Origin: Bryobacteraceae bacterium
GTDB lineage: Bacteria > Acidobacteriota > Terriglobia > Bryobacterales > Bryobacteraceae
Assembly: GCA_025980665.1 (NCBI GenBank)
Contig: JAICXC010000010.1
Coordinates: 1-64,000 of the forward strand
Length of the DNA stretch: 64,000 nt
Direction of reading: 5' to 3'
Positions 7,208 to 16,029 of this stretch are shown in pieces. The notes below the pieces were generated by a model that did no database searches, had not been told where the DNA came from, and saw only the letters and a program-made list of their open reading frames with translations. Position 1 is the first letter of the stretch. Each line of letters begins with the position of its first letter. Position numbers and translations under genes: made by a program.

Positions 7208-9540
7208 GCGTTGCTCCCTGCGGATATCAGTTTCCAGAGTTTCTCGGGAGTCAGTGGCATATCCAGATGCTTCACACCCAATGGCGACAGCGCATCGACC
7301 ACCGAATTCACCACAGCCGGCGATGCCCCGATGGTTCCGGCTTCACCGACTCCTTTAACTCCCAAAGGATTAACTGGCGTCGGAGTGACGGTATGGCCGC
7401 TTTCGATCCACGGCATCATGTGCGCGCGCGGCATGGTGTAATCCATAAACTCGCCAGTCACGAGTTGGCCGTTATCGTCATAGACTGCCTGCTCCCATAG
7501 CGCCTGGCCGATTCCTTGGGCCACGCCTCCATGCACCTGTCCGTCGACGATCAGCGGATTCAGAATGTTCCCGCAATCGTCGATCGCGATGTAACGCCGG
7601 ATAGAAACATTGCCGGTATCCCGATCGACATCGGTGACCACCAGGTGCGCTCCAAAGGGAAACGTGAAGTTCGGTGGCTCCCAGAAGTGGGTCGCCAACA
7701 AGCCGGGCTCCGTGTTCGGCGGCAACTTCATTGCCCTGTACGCCGCCGCTGCGATTTCCTTGAACCCGACCGATTTGCCCGTCTTGTTGTCGGTGCACTG
7801 ACCATTCGCCAACGTGACGTCTTCCGATTCGAGCAGCATCGCGCCGAACTTTTTGACCTTCGCCTTCAGATCCTGCAAGGCATAGTACAAAGCCGTGCCG
7901 CCCACTGCCGTCGAGCGGCTGCCGAAAGTGCCGATGCCGTACGGTACCAGAGATGTATCGCCGTGCAGGACCAGTACGTCGTCGATACCCACGCCTAGCT
8001 CATCGCCGGTGATCTGCGCAAACGTGGTTTCCTCACCCTGGCCGTGCGGGGAGATCCCTGTAAGCACTGTGACCTGGCCCGACGGCTCGATCTTGACCGT
8101 GGCGCTTTCCCAGCCACCAGCGGGTGTAGCCGGGGAGGGACCGAACGCGCAAATCTCGCCATAGGCGCACAACCCGATGCCCATGAGCTTGCCCTGTTTG
8201 CGAGCCTCGACTTGCTCTTTGCGGAGCTGGTCATAGCCGGCCATCTCCATGGCCTTCTTGAGCGGCGCTGAATAGTCGCCCGAATCGTAAACCAGGCCGG
8301 TGGCCGTGGGGAAAGGAAATTCCTCATTGCGGACGAAGTTCTTCAACCGGATCTCGGCAGGATCCATCTTGAGCTCGGCCGCGACCATATCCACCATGCG
8401 TTCGATGCCGTGCGTTGCTTCAGGACGTCCCGCACCGCGGTACGCATCAGTAGGCGTGCAATTGGTGAATGCGCCTACGATATCCGCCTGAATATTGGGC
8501 GTGCGGTACAAGCCTGGCATCATCAGGACGCTTAGCGTCGGGATGGCAGGAGTTAATACGGTAAAGTACGCGCCCAGATCCTGAATGATTTTGAGCTTGA
8601 TCCCAGTTATGGTGCCATCACGCTTTGCGGCGATCTCATAGAAGTCCACGTGGCCGCGCCCGTGAATAGTGCACAGGAAATTCTCCCGGCGTGACTCGAT
8701 CCATTTCACCGGCTTCTGCAGCTTCATGGAAATCCAGGCGAGCAGGATCTCCTCGGCGTAAGTCTGGATCTTGGCGCCGAAGCCGCCCCCGACCTCGGGA
8801 GCCACCACGCGGAACCGGTTCTCTTCCAACCCGAGAATCTGCGCAACCAGTGAGCGCACCAGGTGCGGAGCCTGGGTGGACGTAAACAGGTTCATGCTGC
8901 GATCCGCAGCATGCCAATCCGCCACCACGCCGCGGGTTTCCATGGAATTTGGAATCAACCGCTGGCTAACGATGCGCTGCTTCACAATCACGTCGGCTTC
9001 GGCAAACGCCTTGGCGACGTCGCCACCTTCCTGGTGGAACGTGAAGGCGACATTATCGGCCCACTGCGGATGCACCGCATGAGCGCCGGGGGCGAGCGCT
9101 TTCTCCGGATCGGCCACAGCGGCTTCCGGCTCGTAATCGACTTCGATCAGCTCGGCACCGTCGCGAGCGACGTAGCGGTCGGTGGCAACCACCACGGCAA
9201 CCGGGTGTCCAACGAGATACACGCGATCGATCGCGAGCAAGTTATGATGCGGAACGCGCAGCCCCGGCAGCGATGCGCCACAGGGTACGGCGCCAGCGTT
9301 CTTTGTATCCTCACCGACGAACACGGCATGGACGCCTTTGAGCGCCTTGGCCTTACTAATATCGATGGATCGGATCTTGGCGGCCGCGTGCGGGCTTCGC
9401 AAAATGGCCGCGTAGAGCATCCCCGGCATCTTGATATCGTCCACATAAGTGGCGGTGCCCGTAATGAGGCGGGGATCTTCACGGCGGCGAATGCGCTTGC
9501 CGACCAGCTTTTCAGTCTTGGTAATGGTCGTGGTGGCCAT
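7204..9540 (-). CDS. coxL: Molybdopterin-binding large subunit, form II CO dehydrogenase-like
   Basis: 778 residues, full length for the xanthine oxidase/CoxL family. It starts GKRIRRREDPRLITGTATYVDDIK and contains the Mo-cofactor loops GGGFGAKIQTYAEE, GISPHGQGEETTFAQI and GVKGVGEAGTIGASPAV. The active-site loop at residues 366-372 reads AYRGAGR, the signature of form II (BMS-type) proteins. Proven aerobic CO dehydrogenases (form I) have AYRCSFR there, with a copper-binding Cys. The Cys is absent here, so CO oxidation is unproven and the substrate may be another small molecule. The gene begins 3 nt after coxS and overlaps coxM. No CoxD/E/F maturation genes are nearby. Confidence 0.9.
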   Translation of the reverse strand: MATTTITKTEKLVGKRIRRREDPRLITGTATYVDDIKMPGMLYAAILRSPHAAAKIRSIDISKAKALKGVHAVFVGEDTKNAGAVPCGASLPGLRVPHHNLLAIDRVYLVGHPVAVVVATDRYVARDGAELIEVDYEPEAAVADPEKALAPGAHAVHPQWADNVAFTFHQEGGDVAKAFAEADVIVKQRIVSQRLIPNSMETRGVVADWHAADRSMNLFTSTQAPHLVRSLVAQILGLEENRFRVVAPEVGGGFGAKIQTYAEEILLAWISMKLQKPVKWIESRRENFLCTIHGRGHVDFYEIAAKRDGTITGIKLKIIQDLGAYFTVLTPAIPTLSVLMMPGLYRTPNIQADIVGAFTNCTPTDAYRGAGRPEATHGIERMVDMVAAELKMDPAEIRLKNFVRNEEFPFPTATGLVYDSGDYSAPLKKAMEMAGYDQLRKEQVEARKQGKLMGIGLCAYGEICAFGPSPATPAGGWESATVKIEPSGQVTVLTGISPHGQGEETTFAQITGDELGVGIDDVLVLHGDTSLVPYGIGTFGSRSTAVGGTALYYALQDLKAKVKKFGAMLLESEDVTLANGQCTDNKTGKSVGFKEIAAAAYRAMKLPPNTEPGLLATHFWEPPNFTFPFGAHLVVTDVDRDTGNVSIRRYIAIDDCGNILNPLIVDGQVHGGVAQGIGQALWEQAVYDDNGQLVTGEFMDYTMPRAHMMPWIESGHTVTPTPVNPLGVKGVGEAGTIGASPAVVNSVVDALSPLGVKHLDMPLTPEKLWKLISAGSNA

Positions 9541-9543
9541 GAT

Positions 9544-10014
9544 CTAAGCTCCTGCGGCGCGGGCTGCGGCTCTCACCGCGTTCACGATGTGCTGGTACCC
9601 GGTGCAACGGCATAGATTGCCGTCCAGGCCATGCCGAATCTCTTGATCGGTAGGGTTGCGGTTGCGATCCAGGATCTGCTTGGTGGTCATGATCATACCC
9701 GGAGTACAAAAACCGCACTGCAGACCGTGCTCATTCCAGAACGCTTCCTGGATCTTGTGGAGTTTGCCGTCGGCGGCCATGCCTTCGATGGTCAAAATCT
9801 TGGCGCCGTCGCACTGAATCGCGAATATGGAGCAGCTCTTGATGGCTTTGCCGTTCAACTCCACGGTGCAAGCGCCACATAGCGACGTCTCGCAGCCGAT
9901 GTGCGGGCCGGTCAGTCCGACAACTTCGCGGAGGTAATGAATCAGGAGGAGTCTCGGCTCTACTTCATGGGAATACGTAGTCCCATTGATACTTACGTTT
10001 ATGGTTTCTGTCAT
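9544..10014 (-). CDS. coxS: [2Fe-2S] small subunit of the CO-dehydrogenase-like enzyme
   Basis: 156 residues with both [2Fe-2S] clusters of the molybdenum hydroxylase family: the plant-ferredoxin type [21 protein letters not shown] and the helical type CGFCTPGM...[10 protein letters not shown]. It passes electrons from the Mo centre to FAD. I place the start at ATG 10014 because GGAAG lies about 8 nt upstream; a GTG three codons earlier is an alternative. There is no signal peptide, consistent with a cytoplasmic complex. It is the first gene of the operon, with a 195-nt divergent gap to the next gene on the plus strand. Confidence 0.9.
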   Translation of the reverse strand: MTETINVSINGTTYSHEVEPRLLLIHYLREVVGLTGPHIGCETSLCGACTVELNGKAIKSCSIFAIQCDGAKILTIEGMAADGKLHKIQEAFWNEHGLQCGFCTPGMIMTTKQILDRNRNPTDQEIRHGLDGNLCRCTGYQHIVNAVRAAARAAGA

Positions 10015-10209
10015 GACGCTCACTTCCGGCAGAGGATACCGGGCGTCATTGAAGATACCAAACTCGGGGGCGAATGTGGGAATCTCCTAAAACCGCACGA
10101 CGATCCGTGCCGCTCCGATTGCATCCCCTGCAGAGATCTTTCGCCAGGAATCGGTGTCGGGATACCGCCCGTTCAAGAGCTCTGCAACGATAGCCGTCAT
10201 AATAACAGC

Positions 10210-12666
10210 GTGAGGCGGGACACGCTCCTCGATTTCTTCGCGGACCTAGCCGATCTCCCGAATCAATTCCTCATCTATGACGACGGCTTCCGCATTGAGC
10301 AGCGCACCTATCGGCAAACTGCGCAAGCCGCGCGCGGTTTAACCGTGCGGCTCCGCGAAGGCGGCGTTCGCAAAGGCGACAAAATCGTCATCTGGAGCGA
10401 AAACCGCCCCGAATGGATCGCAGCGTTCTGGGCTTGTCTGCTGGCCGGCGCGATCGTGGTCCCCGTGGATTACCGAGCTTCATCCGCATTTCTCCTGCGC
10501 ATCCGCGATAAAGTCGGTGCCCGCATCGTGTGGATTGGCGATGAGGTCCTGTGGCCTGAGGACGCCGAACCCCGCCCCTGGAAGCTTTCCGATACCGATT
10601 GGGCAGACACGCGGACGGTTTCCGCGGAATCCGTCAATCGCGACGATATCGCCGAAATCGTATTCACCTCCGGAGCGACGGCCGATCCCAAAGGCGTGAT
10701 CATCACGCATCGTAACATCCTCGCCAACATCGTACCGGTCGAAACCGAGATTCGAAAATACCGGCGCTTCGGCGGACCCTTCTTCCCTCTTCGCTTCCTG
10801 AACCTGCTGCCGCTGAGCCACATGTTCGGGCAGGCCATGGCGACGTTCGTCCCGCCGATGCTTCCGGGCGTAGTGGTGTTCATGCGGGGATATAGCCCGG
10901 AAGAGATTATCCGCCAGATTCGCGGGCGGCGGATCTCCGTACTGGTATCGGTGCCCAAGATTCTCGAGATCCTGCGCGAGTATGTCGTGCGGCAGTTTCC
11001 CGAAGCTGCCACGGCGTTGCCTTTAAACGCGCGCTGGCCGCGGCGATGGTGGCACTACCGCCGAACTCATCGCCTGTTCGGATGGAAGTTCTGGGCGTTC
11101 GTAGTGGGCGCCGCGCCGCTGGCCCCCGATGTGGAGGAATTCTGGTCACGCCTTGGGTTCCTGACGATCCAAGGCTACGGGCTGACCGAGACCGCGCCGA
11201 TCGTCACGCTCAATCATCCTTTCCACACACGCCAGGGCACCGTCGGCAAGCCGATTGGCGGGGTAGACGTGAAGATCGCACCCGATGGCGAGATTCTCGT
11301 TCGCGGCGAAAACGTGAGCTCAGGTTATTTCGGGCAGACAGTAGGAAACTCGTCCGAAGGCGGCTGGCTGCACACGGGCGACATCGGCGAATTCGACTCT
11401 GAGGGCAGGTTGTCGATCAAAGGGCGCAAGAAGGAAATGATCGTCACCCCGGAAGGTTTGAATGTCTTTCCGGAGGATGTCGAGCGCGTGCTGGACCGAA
11501 TTCCCGGCGTCAAGGAATCGGCGGCTGTCGGGAAGGATCGTGTTCACGCGGTTCTTGTTCTAAAACCCGGAGCCGACCCCGACGCGATCGTGCGCGCCGC
11601 GAACAGCAAGCTCGAAGATCATCAACGCATACAAGGAGTGAGCCTTTGGCCGGAACACGAGCTTCCGCGCACCGAAGGCACCGGCAAGCTGAAGCGCGCT
11701 GCCATCTGGCAGTGGGTGGACTCCGGAGGCCATCGAGACCGTCGGGAGCGGGTTGAGCCCACACGAATTGGGAGCGCGATAGAGCAACTGATGGCACAGT
11801 ATGCGCGTGGCCGCACGCTCACGCCCGAAACGACGCTCGAAGAGCTGGGCCTCAGTTCCCTGGAGCGGGTGGAAGTGATGATCCAGTTGGGCCTGAACGA
11901 GCCGGATTTCCAGGCGGCCCGGACCGTGGGCGATCTATCCTCCATCCGTGAACATCCCACGGTTGCAGCTGCGATCCCGGCGCAGGATATTCCAAGCTGG
12001 CCCCGAGGACGCGTTGCTTCTTTCGTGCGCGACATCGGGTTGGCGCTGGTGATTCTGCCCCTTGCTCGGCTGTTCGCCTGGCTACGGATCGAAGGCCGCG
12101 AAAATCTCGAACACTTGGAAGCTCCGGTCATTTTCGCATCCAATCACCAGAGCCACTTCGATGGACCTGCGATTCTGATGGCACTGCCCTATCGCCTGCG
12201 GCGGCGCGTGGCGATTGCGGCCTCGCGCGAATTCTTCGCCGGGCACTTCCATCCCGACAATTTCTCGCGCTGGCGAAGATTCACTAGTGGCCTTAGCTTT
12301 TTCCTGGCTTCACTGTTCTTCAATATTTTCCCGCTGCCCCAGCGCGAGGCCGGCGCCATGGAAGCCCTGCGCTATGCCGGACGCCTGATCAGCCAAGGCT
12401 GGAATGTGTTGATTTTCCCGGAAGGCGATCGCACGGATGCAGGCGAGATTCACCCCTTTTACCCTGGCGTGGGGATGATGGCCTCGCGGTTGGCAACACA
12501 AGTGATTCCCGTGCGCCTGGAGGGCCTCGAACTCATCCTCCACAAGACTTGGCGCATGGCCAAGCCGGGCCGCGCGAGAATCCGCTTTGGCGCGCCTCTA
12601 AGTTTAGATGGCGACGATTACACGTCGCTGGCGGCGCGGGTCGAACGCGCGGTCCGCGATCTCTGA
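10210..12666 (+). CDS. Trifunctional fusion: acyl-AMP ligase, acyl carrier domain, PlsC-type acyltransferase
   Basis: About 818 residues. Residues ~1-515 are an ANL adenylating enzyme: TSGATADPKGVIITH (phosphate loop), GYGLTETAP, LHTGDIGEF and the catalytic KGRKKEMIV hinge. Residues ~520-590 look like an acyl carrier domain, with LEELGLSSLERVEV and the likely phosphopantetheine Ser at 550. Residues ~620-818 are a glycerolipid acyltransferase with the NHQSHFD box (H646-D651) and FPEGDRTDAGEI. A plausible reaction is activation of a free fatty acid, loading onto the internal carrier, and transfer to a lysolipid. Domain order is the reverse of E. coli Aas. The frame is open far upstream but runs antisense through coxS; GTG 10210 is the first start codon in the divergent gap and lacks a clear Shine-Dalgarno. 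Confidence 0.8.
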   Translation: MRRDTLLDFFADLADLPNQFLIYDDGFRIEQRTYRQTAQAARGLTVRLREGGVRKGDKIVIWSENRPEWIAAFWACLLAGAIVVPVDYRASSAFLLRIRDKVGARIVWIGDEVLWPEDAEPRPWKLSDTDWADTRTVSAESVNRDDIAEIVFTSGATADPKGVIITHRNILANIVPVETEIRKYRRFGGPFFPLRFLNLLPLSHMFGQAMATFVPPMLPGVVVFMRGYSPEEIIRQIRGRRISVLVSVPKILEILREYVVRQFPEAATALPLNARWPRRWWHYRRTHRLFGWKFWAFVVGAAPLAPDVEEFWSRLGFLTIQGYGLTETAPIVTLNHPFHTRQGTVGKPIGGVDVKIAPDGEILVRGENVSSGYFGQTVGNSSEGGWLHTGDIGEFDSEGRLSIKGRKKEMIVTPEGLNVFPEDVERVLDRIPGVKESAAVGKDRVHAVLVLKPGADPDAIVRAANSKLEDHQRIQGVSLWPEHELPRTEGTGKLKRAAIWQWVDSGGHRDRRERVEPTRIGSAIEQLMAQYARGRTLTPETTLEELGLSSLERVEVMIQLGLNEPDFQAARTVGDLSSIREHPTVAAAIPAQDIPSWPRGRVASFVRDIGLALVILPLARLFAWLRIEGRENLEHLEAPVIFASNHQSHFDGPAILMALPYRLRRRVAIAASREFFAGHFHPDNFSRWRRFTSGLSFFLASLFFNIFPLPQREAGAMEALRYAGRLISQGWNVLIFPEGDRTDAGEIHPFYPGVGMMASRLATQVIPVRLEGLELILHKTWRMAKPGRARIRFGAPLSLDGDDYTSLAARVERAVRDL

Positions 12667-12673
12667 GTACCGT

Positions 12674-13117
12674 CTATAGACGTCTCGCGGAGCCTGCAAG
12701 CGTCTCTTCGGCAGCGGGGATGTCGCCACCGAGCGATACCACCCTGGCGCGCTGGCCCTCGGTCAGGCGCTGCAACAACAGTTCCTGGTTATTGCGGAAG
12801 CGAACCGCATCCCGGTGGCGCCCGGCATCCATGCCGATCTGGTGGAAGACAACTTCCTCCTCACCTCTCAGCCCGAGTCCGGATTGCAGCCGCGGCGGGA
12901 TGTCGCGCAGAACAAGCTGCGCACCCGGCGGAATGCACACGGCACATGGCACCTGCCGCAGACTGAACCAGGAACGCCAGCCACGCAATTCCGGGCGCTG
13001 CTCCAACTCCGCTGGCGATGTAAATCCAAGAGTTCCTGTAGGAAAGCGATAGACAGTGAGGTCTTCCCCTTCTACCGCGAGCCGACTTCTTACTTCCGCG
13101 AGAGAATAGTCACACAT
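12674..13117 (-). CDS. Conserved hypothetical protein (MCDYSL family)
   Basis: 147 residues of unknown function. It begins MCDYSLAEVRSRLAVEGEDL, an N-terminus I recognise from short hypothetical proteins in several phyla that also carry a central AVCIPPGAQLVLRDIP strand pair. No catalytic motif, membrane segment or signal peptide is visible. The ATG has a GGAG about 10 nt upstream. Two cysteines (2 and about 60) might bind metal or form a disulfide; that is speculation. It is the downstream partner of the GlcG-like gene on the same strand, 48 nt away. Confidence 0.6.
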   Translation of the reverse strand: MCDYSLAEVRSRLAVEGEDLTVYRFPTGTLGFTSPAELEQRPELRGWRSWFSLRQVPCAVCIPPGAQLVLRDIPPRLQSGLGLRGEEEVVFHQIGMDAGRHRDAVRFRNNQELLLQRLTEGQRARVVSLGGDIPAAEETLAGSARRL

Positions 13118-13165
13118 AAGGGCGTCTCCAATAAAATAGACACCCTGCGGCGAAGGTTCGTTTCG

Positions 13166-13588
13166 CTAACCTTGCGAGAGCATTTTATCCAGTTCCTCCG
13201 CGCCGGCTTTGGCGACGATTCCGTCTTGCGGAGAGCTCGCTCCGCTCACTCCGATGGCCCCGACAATTTTCCCGTAGGCCATGAGGGGGAGCCCTCCTTC
13301 TACGGGGACGGCATTCGCGAGCGCCATCATGACGATACGTCCACCGGTTACCGCATCTTCGAGCGCCTTAGTGGGACGCTTGAACAGCAAAGCGCTACGT
13401 GCCTTTTGGACCGACACTTCCTGGCTTGCGAGTTGCGCATCATCCATGCGCTGAAGAAACATGAGGTTACCGCCGTCATCGACGATGGCGATGAACATGT
13501 TCCACTTGTTTTTGATCGCCTCTTGTTCGGCTGCGGCCACGATGCGCTTGGCGGCCGCGAGCGTCAGAGCTTTTTTGTCGGCGAGCAT
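13166..13588 (-). CDS. GlcG/HbpS-family heme-binding-like protein (DUF336)
   Basis: 140 residues matching the GlcG/HbpS family throughout: LTLAAAKRIVAAAEQEA, FIAIVDDGGNLMFLQRMDDA, SQEVSVQKARSALLF, and the C-terminal IVGAIGVSGASSPQDGIVAKAGAEEL. Family members bind heme or small organic ligands, or lie beside glycolate, diol and dehydrogenase genes. There is no signal peptide, unlike secreted HbpS. Function here is not determined by neighbours. Confidence 0.8.
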   Translation of the reverse strand: MLADKKALTLAAAKRIVAAAEQEAIKNKWNMFIAIVDDGGNLMFLQRMDDAQLASQEVSVQKARSALLFKRPTKALEDAVTGGRIVMMALANAVPVEGGLPLMAYGKIVGAIGVSGASSPQDGIVAKAGAEELDKMLSQG

Positions 13589-13861
13589 GGCGTGTTCGCT
13601 CAGTGTAGCAGGGACCTGTATTCGCGTGACATCGAAGTACTTCGACCAGCTGTGCTCGCGCTTGGAACTGTAGCGGCCTCCTCCGGAGTCAGGAACTCAC
13701 GCTGGATTTGCCCAACCATTTCGTCCGGTGCTCCGGGTCCTCTCTCAAGGCTACGCCGACACTGTTTTCGGGTCCGCTCGTCCGCGCCATATCTCGAACA
13801 TCCTAAAAGCTATACCTTCTGCATACGGGGACGCCACCGTGGCGCTGCCGGACCAAAGATT
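13589..13861. other. Divergent intergenic region between the GlcG-like gene and the M20 peptidase
   Basis: 273 nt. It must contain the promoters of both divergent units. I see no gene, no strong -35/-10 pair and no notable repeat. The open frame of the peptidase continues through it but has no signal-peptide-compatible start. Confidence 0.5.
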
Positions 13862-15268
13862 ATGATGGTTCTCATGAGAATCGCAGCCTGCGTTGTGCTC
13901 CTCACCGGCATCGCCGCTGGTCAAGCACCTCCTATCGACTGGAAAGCCCAGGAGGCTGAGATCCTGCGCCACTACAGCGCCCTGATCCAGATCGATTCGA
14001 GCAATCCACCCGGAAATGAGACGGCGGTAGTCAACTACCTTAAGAAAATTTTCGACGCCGAGGGGATTCCGGCACAGGTTTTCGCGTTAGACCCCGCCCG
14101 GGCCAACCTAGTGGCGCGGATTAAGGGCAACGGCAGCAAGCGTCCTATCCTGATCATGGCCCACACCGACGTGGTCGGCGTGCAGCGCGAGAAATGGCCT
14201 GTGGACCCGTTCGGGGCGATCCGCAAGGACGGGTATGTCTGGGGTCGCGGCACCGCGGACGATAAAGACAAGCTGGCCGCGAATTTGATGTTGATGCTGC
14301 TGCTGAAGCGCACCGGCACGAAGCTCGACCGCGACGTGATCTTCCTGGCCGAATCGGGTGAGGAGGGGACCACCAAGCCGGGAATCGAGTTCATGGTGAA
14401 TCAGCACTTTAGCCAGATCGAAGCCGAGTTCTGCCTCACCGAAGGCGGAGGCGCAACTCTCAGCGGCGGGCGTGTCACGGCCGTGACCGTCTCGACGACT
14501 GAGAAACTGCCCCGCCGGATCCGGTTGGTAGTGAACGGGACGTCTGGGCACGGATCGATCCCCCGTACGGATAATGCGCTGGTGCACCTGTCGGCGGCGG
14601 TTGCAAAGATCGGCACCTGGGAGACTCCGCTGCGCATGAACGATACCACCCGAACCTATTTCGAAAGGCTGGCCGGCATCAGTTCGCCGGAAGTGGCGGC
14701 GCGTTATAACGGACTGGCCGATCCCCGCCGCGGTCCCGCGATCCAGCGCTATCTAGCCGAGAACGAGCCGATGCATTATTCCATGCTGCGGACCTCGGTG
14801 GTCCCGACCATCCTCAACGCCGGATTTCGGATGAACGTGGTCCCTTCGCAGGCGGAAGCGACGATCGATGTCCGCATGGCGCCCGGCGAGGATGACAAAA
14901 CCTTCTTCGATCAGATGCAGCGCGTGATCGGCGATCCCGCTGTGAAGATCGAGCGTTTGACGGACGGCGACCGGCCCCCGACGCCTCCGTCGCGCCTCGA
15001 CACGGACATGTTCCGCGCGCTGGAGACCGTGAGCAAACGAATGTATCCCGGGTCGGTGACGCTGCCGACCATGCTCACCGGCGCGACCGACATGGCGTAT
15101 CTGCGGGCGAAAGGAGTCCAGAGCTATGGCATCGGTCCGGCGGCAAGCGACACGGATCGGACCAACTACGGCGCGCACAGCGACGTCGAGCGGCTACTGG
15201 AATCGTCGCTCTACAGCTTTACCCGGTTTACCTGGGAATCGGTGATGGAGGTATCGGCTTCGAAATAA
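13862..15268 (+). CDS. M20-family metallopeptidase, secreted
   Basis: About 468 residues. A signal peptide (MRIAACVVLLTGIAAGQA) points to export. The M20 dinuclear zinc site is visible: MAHTDVVG, YVWGRGTADDKDKLAA, ESGEEG and a C-terminal NYGAHSDVE; an M20 dimerisation domain lies between about 215 and 370 (VNGTSGHGSIPR). The family cleaves dipeptides, C-terminal residues or N-acyl amino acids. The frame is open about 1 kb further upstream, but only from 13862 is there a start followed by a signal peptide; ATGs at 13862, 13865 and 13874 are all possible. Its stop overlaps the start of the dimethylargininase gene (TAATG). Confidence 0.85.
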   Translation: MMVLMRIAACVVLLTGIAAGQAPPIDWKAQEAEILRHYSALIQIDSSNPPGNETAVVNYLKKIFDAEGIPAQVFALDPARANLVARIKGNGSKRPILIMAHTDVVGVQREKWPVDPFGAIRKDGYVWGRGTADDKDKLAANLMLMLLLKRTGTKLDRDVIFLAESGEEGTTKPGIEFMVNQHFSQIEAEFCLTEGGGATLSGGRVTAVTVSTTEKLPRRIRLVVNGTSGHGSIPRTDNALVHLSAAVAKIGTWETPLRMNDTTRTYFERLAGISSPEVAARYNGLADPRRGPAIQRYLAENEPMHYSMLRTSVVPTILNAGFRMNVVPSQAEATIDVRMAPGEDDKTFFDQMQRVIGDPAVKIERLTDGDRPPTPPSRLDTDMFRALETVSKRMYPGSVTLPTMLTGATDMAYLRAKGVQSYGIGPAASDTDRTNYGAHSDVERLLESSLYSFTRFTWESVMEVSASK

Positions 15269-16029
15269 TGCTGCGAGCGATAACACGAGAAATCAGCCCG
15301 GCGATTGCGAACTGCGAGCTGGAATTCCTAGATCGCGAGCCTATCGATTTGACGCTGGCCGTCGAGCAGCATCGGCAATATCAGGCGTGCTTGGCGGAAC
15401 TCGGGGTTCACGTTGAAGTACTGCCTTCGGGAGCGGACATGCCGGACGGGGTCTTCGTGGAGGACCCTGCGATCGTACTGGATGAGATCGCGGTGATCAC
15501 CCGCATGGGCGCGCTGTCGCGGCGAGGCGAGGGCGAGACTCTGGCGCGCGCGCTGGCAAAATATCGTGAGTTGCGTCACATCGAGGAGCCGGGAACACTC
15601 GAAGGCGGCGACGTGATGTGCATCGGTAAAACGGTTTACGTAGGATACTCGAGGCGGACTAACGTCACCGGTATCCAGCAACTCGCGACGATGCTCCATC
15701 CGCTGGGGCACTTTGTCGTGCCGGTGGAAGTGCGCGGTTGCCTGCACCTTAAAACCGCGTGCACCTACATCGGCGACGACACCGTTCTGGCGAACCGCGC
15801 CTGGATGGATGCCGACGCACTCTGTAGTGTGAAGATTCTCAACGTCCCAGAACCTCGGGGTGCGAATGCACTGCGAATCGCCGATACTGTTCTGCTACCG
15901 GCGGCGTTCCCCCGGACGCGTGAATTGCTGGTGAACTCGGGTTTCCAAGTGCGCGCAATCGACAACTCGGAAATGCTGAAGGCCGAAGCGGGCGTAACCT
16001 GCACCAGCCTGCTGTTTGAAACAACCTAA
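15268..16029 (+). CDS. ddaH: Dimethylargininase (N(G),N(G)-dimethylarginine dimethylaminohydrolase)
   Basis: 253 residues of the guanidino-group-modifying pentein family. Visible are the substrate-binding PDGVFVEDPAIVL, the catalytic His region CLHLKTACTYI and the nucleophilic Cys near the C-terminus (AGVTCTSLLF, Cys 245). DDAH hydrolyses methylated arginines to citrulline and methylamine; close relatives hydrolyse arginine itself. The start codon overlaps the stop of the M20 peptidase by one base, so the two are co-translated, suggesting that the exported peptidase frees a guanidino substrate which this cytoplasmic enzyme degrades. The last 4 nt overlap the converging spermidine-synthase-like gene. 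Confidence 0.85.
   Translation: MLRAITREISPAIANCELEFLDREPIDLTLAVEQHRQYQACLAELGVHVEVLPSGADMPDGVFVEDPAIVLDEIAVITRMGALSRRGEGETLARALAKYRELRHIEEPGTLEGGDVMCIGKTVYVGYSRRTNVTGIQQLATMLHPLGHFVVPVEVRGCLHLKTACTYIGDDTVLANRAWMDADALCSVKILNVPEPRGANALRIADTVLLPAAFPRTRELLVNSGFQVRAIDNSEMLKAEAGVTCTSLLFETT

Noticed and set aside
9901-10209. N-terminal extension of the ligase/ACP/PlsC frame
   Set aside because: Part of it is antisense to coxS, and the adenylating-enzyme similarity begins near GTG 10210.
12815-13861. N-terminal extension of the M20 peptidase frame
   Set aside because: The extension runs antisense through two convincing minus-strand genes, and a signal peptide begins at 13862-13874.
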